From positions 124,001 through 188,000 of the forward strand of contig JAJBTU010000015.1 in assembly GCA_020860715.1 (NCBI GenBank): DNA of 64,000 nt, read 5' to 3'. The number at the start of each line of letters is the position of its first letter. Within the stretch, counting starts at the first letter, position 1. The notes under the pieces were generated by a model. That model saw only the letters and a program-made list of their open reading frames with translations, ran no database searches and was not told the DNA's origin. This DNA is from Clostridiales bacterium (lineage in GTDB: Bacteria; Bacillota; Clostridia; Lachnospirales; Lachnospiraceae). The translations under genes and the position numbers were made by a program. Positions 62,690-64,000 of the stretch are shown in pieces.

Positions 62690-64000
62690 TCAGTTCTGCT
62701 TTACATCCTTCATACTGAAGCTCATGCGGCCCATCTTATCCTTGCCGAGGCAGACTACCTTGACCTTGTCGCCAAGGGTCAGGACATCCTCAACGCGGTT
62801 GATGCGGTGCTTTGCAATACGGGAGATGTGAACCATGCCCTCTTTGCCCGGAGCAAACTCTACGAAGCAGCCAAAGTCCTTGATGCTGACGACTACGCCG
62901 TCAAATACCTGTCCTGCTTCGAAGTCAGTCACGATAATGCGGATCATCTCCGCAGCCTTATCCATCATCGCCTGATCGGTGCCGCAGATCGATACAAAGC
63001 CGTCGTCGTTGATATCGATCTTCACGCCGGTGCGCTCGATGATCGTGTTGATCGTCTTGCCTCTCTGGCCGACCACATCACCGATCTTCTGCGGATCGAT
63101 CGTCATCTGCATAATCTTCGGCGCATATTTATTTACAGCAGGTCTCGGTTCCGCGATGCACGGCATCATGATCTCTTTAAGAATATACTCTCTCGCCTGA
63201 TGTGTGCGGGAAATTGCTTCCTCAACGATCGGGCGGGTCAGACCGTGAATCTTGATATCCATCTGGATCGCTGTGATGCCGTCCAGTGTACCGGCTACCT
63301 TGAAGTCCATGTCGCCGAAGAAATCCTCAAGGCCCTGGATATCGGTCAGTACAATATAATCATCATCCGTCTCACCTGTCACCAGACCGCAGGAAATACC
63401 TGCTACCGGCTTTTTGATCGGGACACCGGCTGCCATCAGGGACATACTGGACGCACAGACGCTTGCCTGTGAGGTAGAGCCGTTGGACTCAAAGGTCTCG
63501 GATACGGTACGGATCGCATACGGGAATTCTTCCTCAGTCGGGAGCACCGGCATCAGAGCTTTCTCCGCCAGAGCACCATGACCGATCTCACGGCGTCCCG
63601 GTCCTCTGCTGACCTTCGTCTCGCCTACGGAGTAAGACGGGAAATTGTAATGGTGCATGTAGCGCTTGCAGTTGATATTGTCGTCCAGTCCGTCAATCTT
63701 CTGCACCTCAGAGAGCGGAGCAAGTGTCGTCACCGTGCAGATCTGTGTCTGACCACGGGTGAACATTGCGGAGCCATGCACTCTCGGAATGATGTCAACC
63801 TCAGCTGCCAGAGGACGGATCTGTGTGATCTCACGGCCGTCCGGACGCTTGTGATCTTTTAAAATCATCTTGCGGACAGTCTTCTTCTGATACTGATAAA
63901 CAGCCTCGGAGAGAACAGCCAGCCATTCCTCGTTGTCGGCAAAGGCTTCCTCCAGCTTTGCTGTGATCTCGCGAATGTTTGCCTCGCGCACCTGTTTCAC
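62690..64000 (-). CDS. pnp: Polyribonucleotide nucleotidyltransferase (PNPase), 5' end outside window
   Basis: PNPase degrades RNA from the 3' end with phosphate and can add tails. Only the last 436 codons are inside the window. These cover the second RNase PH domain (RGQTQICTVTTLAP, HHYNFPSYSVGETKVSRGPGRREIGHGALAEKAL, DIQGLEDFFGDMDFKVAGT), the KH domain (IGDVVGQRGKTINTIIERTGVKIDI) and the S1 domain (GQVFDGVVVSIKDFGCFVEFAPGKEGMVHISRI). The C terminus MKDVKQN is complete. The first RNase PH domain and the start lie beyond 64000. Confidence 0.97.
   Translation of the reverse strand: MKQVREANIREITAKLEEAFADNEEWLAVLSEAVYQYQKKTVRKMILKDHKRPDGREITQIRPLAAEVDIIPRVHGSAMFTRGQTQICTVTTLAPLSEVQKIDGLDDNINCKRYMHHYNFPSYSVGETKVSRGPGRREIGHGALAEKALMPVLPTEEEFPYAIRTVSETFESNGSTSQASVCASSMSLMAAGVPIKKPVAGISCGLVTGETDDDYIVLTDIQGLEDFFGDMDFKVAGTLDGITAIQMDIKIHGLTRPIVEEAISRTHQAREYILKEIMMPCIAEPRPAVNKYAPKIMQMTIDPQKIGDVVGQRGKTINTIIERTGVKIDINDDGFVSICGTDQAMMDKAAEMIRIIVTDFEAGQVFDGVVVSIKDFGCFVEFAPGKEGMVHISRIAKHRINRVEDVLTLGDKVKVVCLGKDKMGRMSFSMKDVKQN

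Overview
The window looks like a chromosomal segment of an anaerobic, low-to-moderate GC Clostridia member, most likely a gut Lachnospiraceae. This is inferred from gene content, not from a database search. The pointers are the SCIFF peptide with its maturase, a six-subunit Rnf complex, the TIGR03960/TIGR03936 radical SAM pair, the RecU resolvase, the short HisG/HisZ pair, an L27 precursor with its Prp protease, and a giant VaFE/Cna-B surface protein. Nearly all genes are chromosomal housekeeping types. I found no rRNA, tRNA, CRISPR array, insertion sequence or prophage.

Layout. 1-6.9 kb: the end of an RluA-type pseudouridine synthase, recU, then a histidine operon hisZ-hisG-hisD-hisB-hisIE whose last protein carries a degenerate HisA/HisF-like barrel. 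7-18.3 kb: one huge secreted adhesin-like gene, broken by a one-base frameshift into two open frames of about 1,850 and 1,829 codons. 18.4-22.3 kb (minus): TIGR03960 radical SAM, TIGR03936 partner and RNase G. 22.5-24 kb: a chain-length regulator and tyrosine kinase pair for polysaccharide export. 24-29.3 kb: rplU-prp-rpmA-obgE-yhbY-nadD-yqeK-rsfS-sseB-like, led by an L21 leader. 29.3-33.7 kb: lexA with two operators, a secreted DUF1002 protein and a tyrosine recombinase.

33.8-42.5 kb: dtd, an RluD-like synthase, a MATE transporter, a CorA remnant, an SdpI/SdpR pair with twin operators, a frameshifted GH125 mannosidase divergent from a GH3 glycosidase, and a small membrane protein. 42.6-51.4 kb (minus): leuS with an unusual in-frame palindromic insertion, then recJ, secDF, the SCIFF maturase and the SCIFF peptide gene. 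51.7-56.8 kb: rnfC-rnfDG-rnfE-rnfA-rnfB, with D and G fused. 56.9-64 kb: an EF-G paralogue (minus), tyrA-aroA, a RelQ-type alarmone synthetase and the 3' part of pnp (minus).

How the parts work together. The his genes make histidine and tyrA/aroA serve aromatic amino acid synthesis. The L21-Obg-RsfS block supports ribosome assembly. Rnf couples ferredoxin oxidation to NAD+ reduction and ion pumping. SecDF exports proteins and its gene sits beside the SCIFF system. The adhesin, Wzz/kinase pair, DUF1002 protein and glycosidases form the surface and carbohydrate side. The most notable observations are the giant broken adhesin, the pseudo-HisF fusion, the leuS palindromic insertion, the RnfD-RnfG fusion and the paired SdpR operators.
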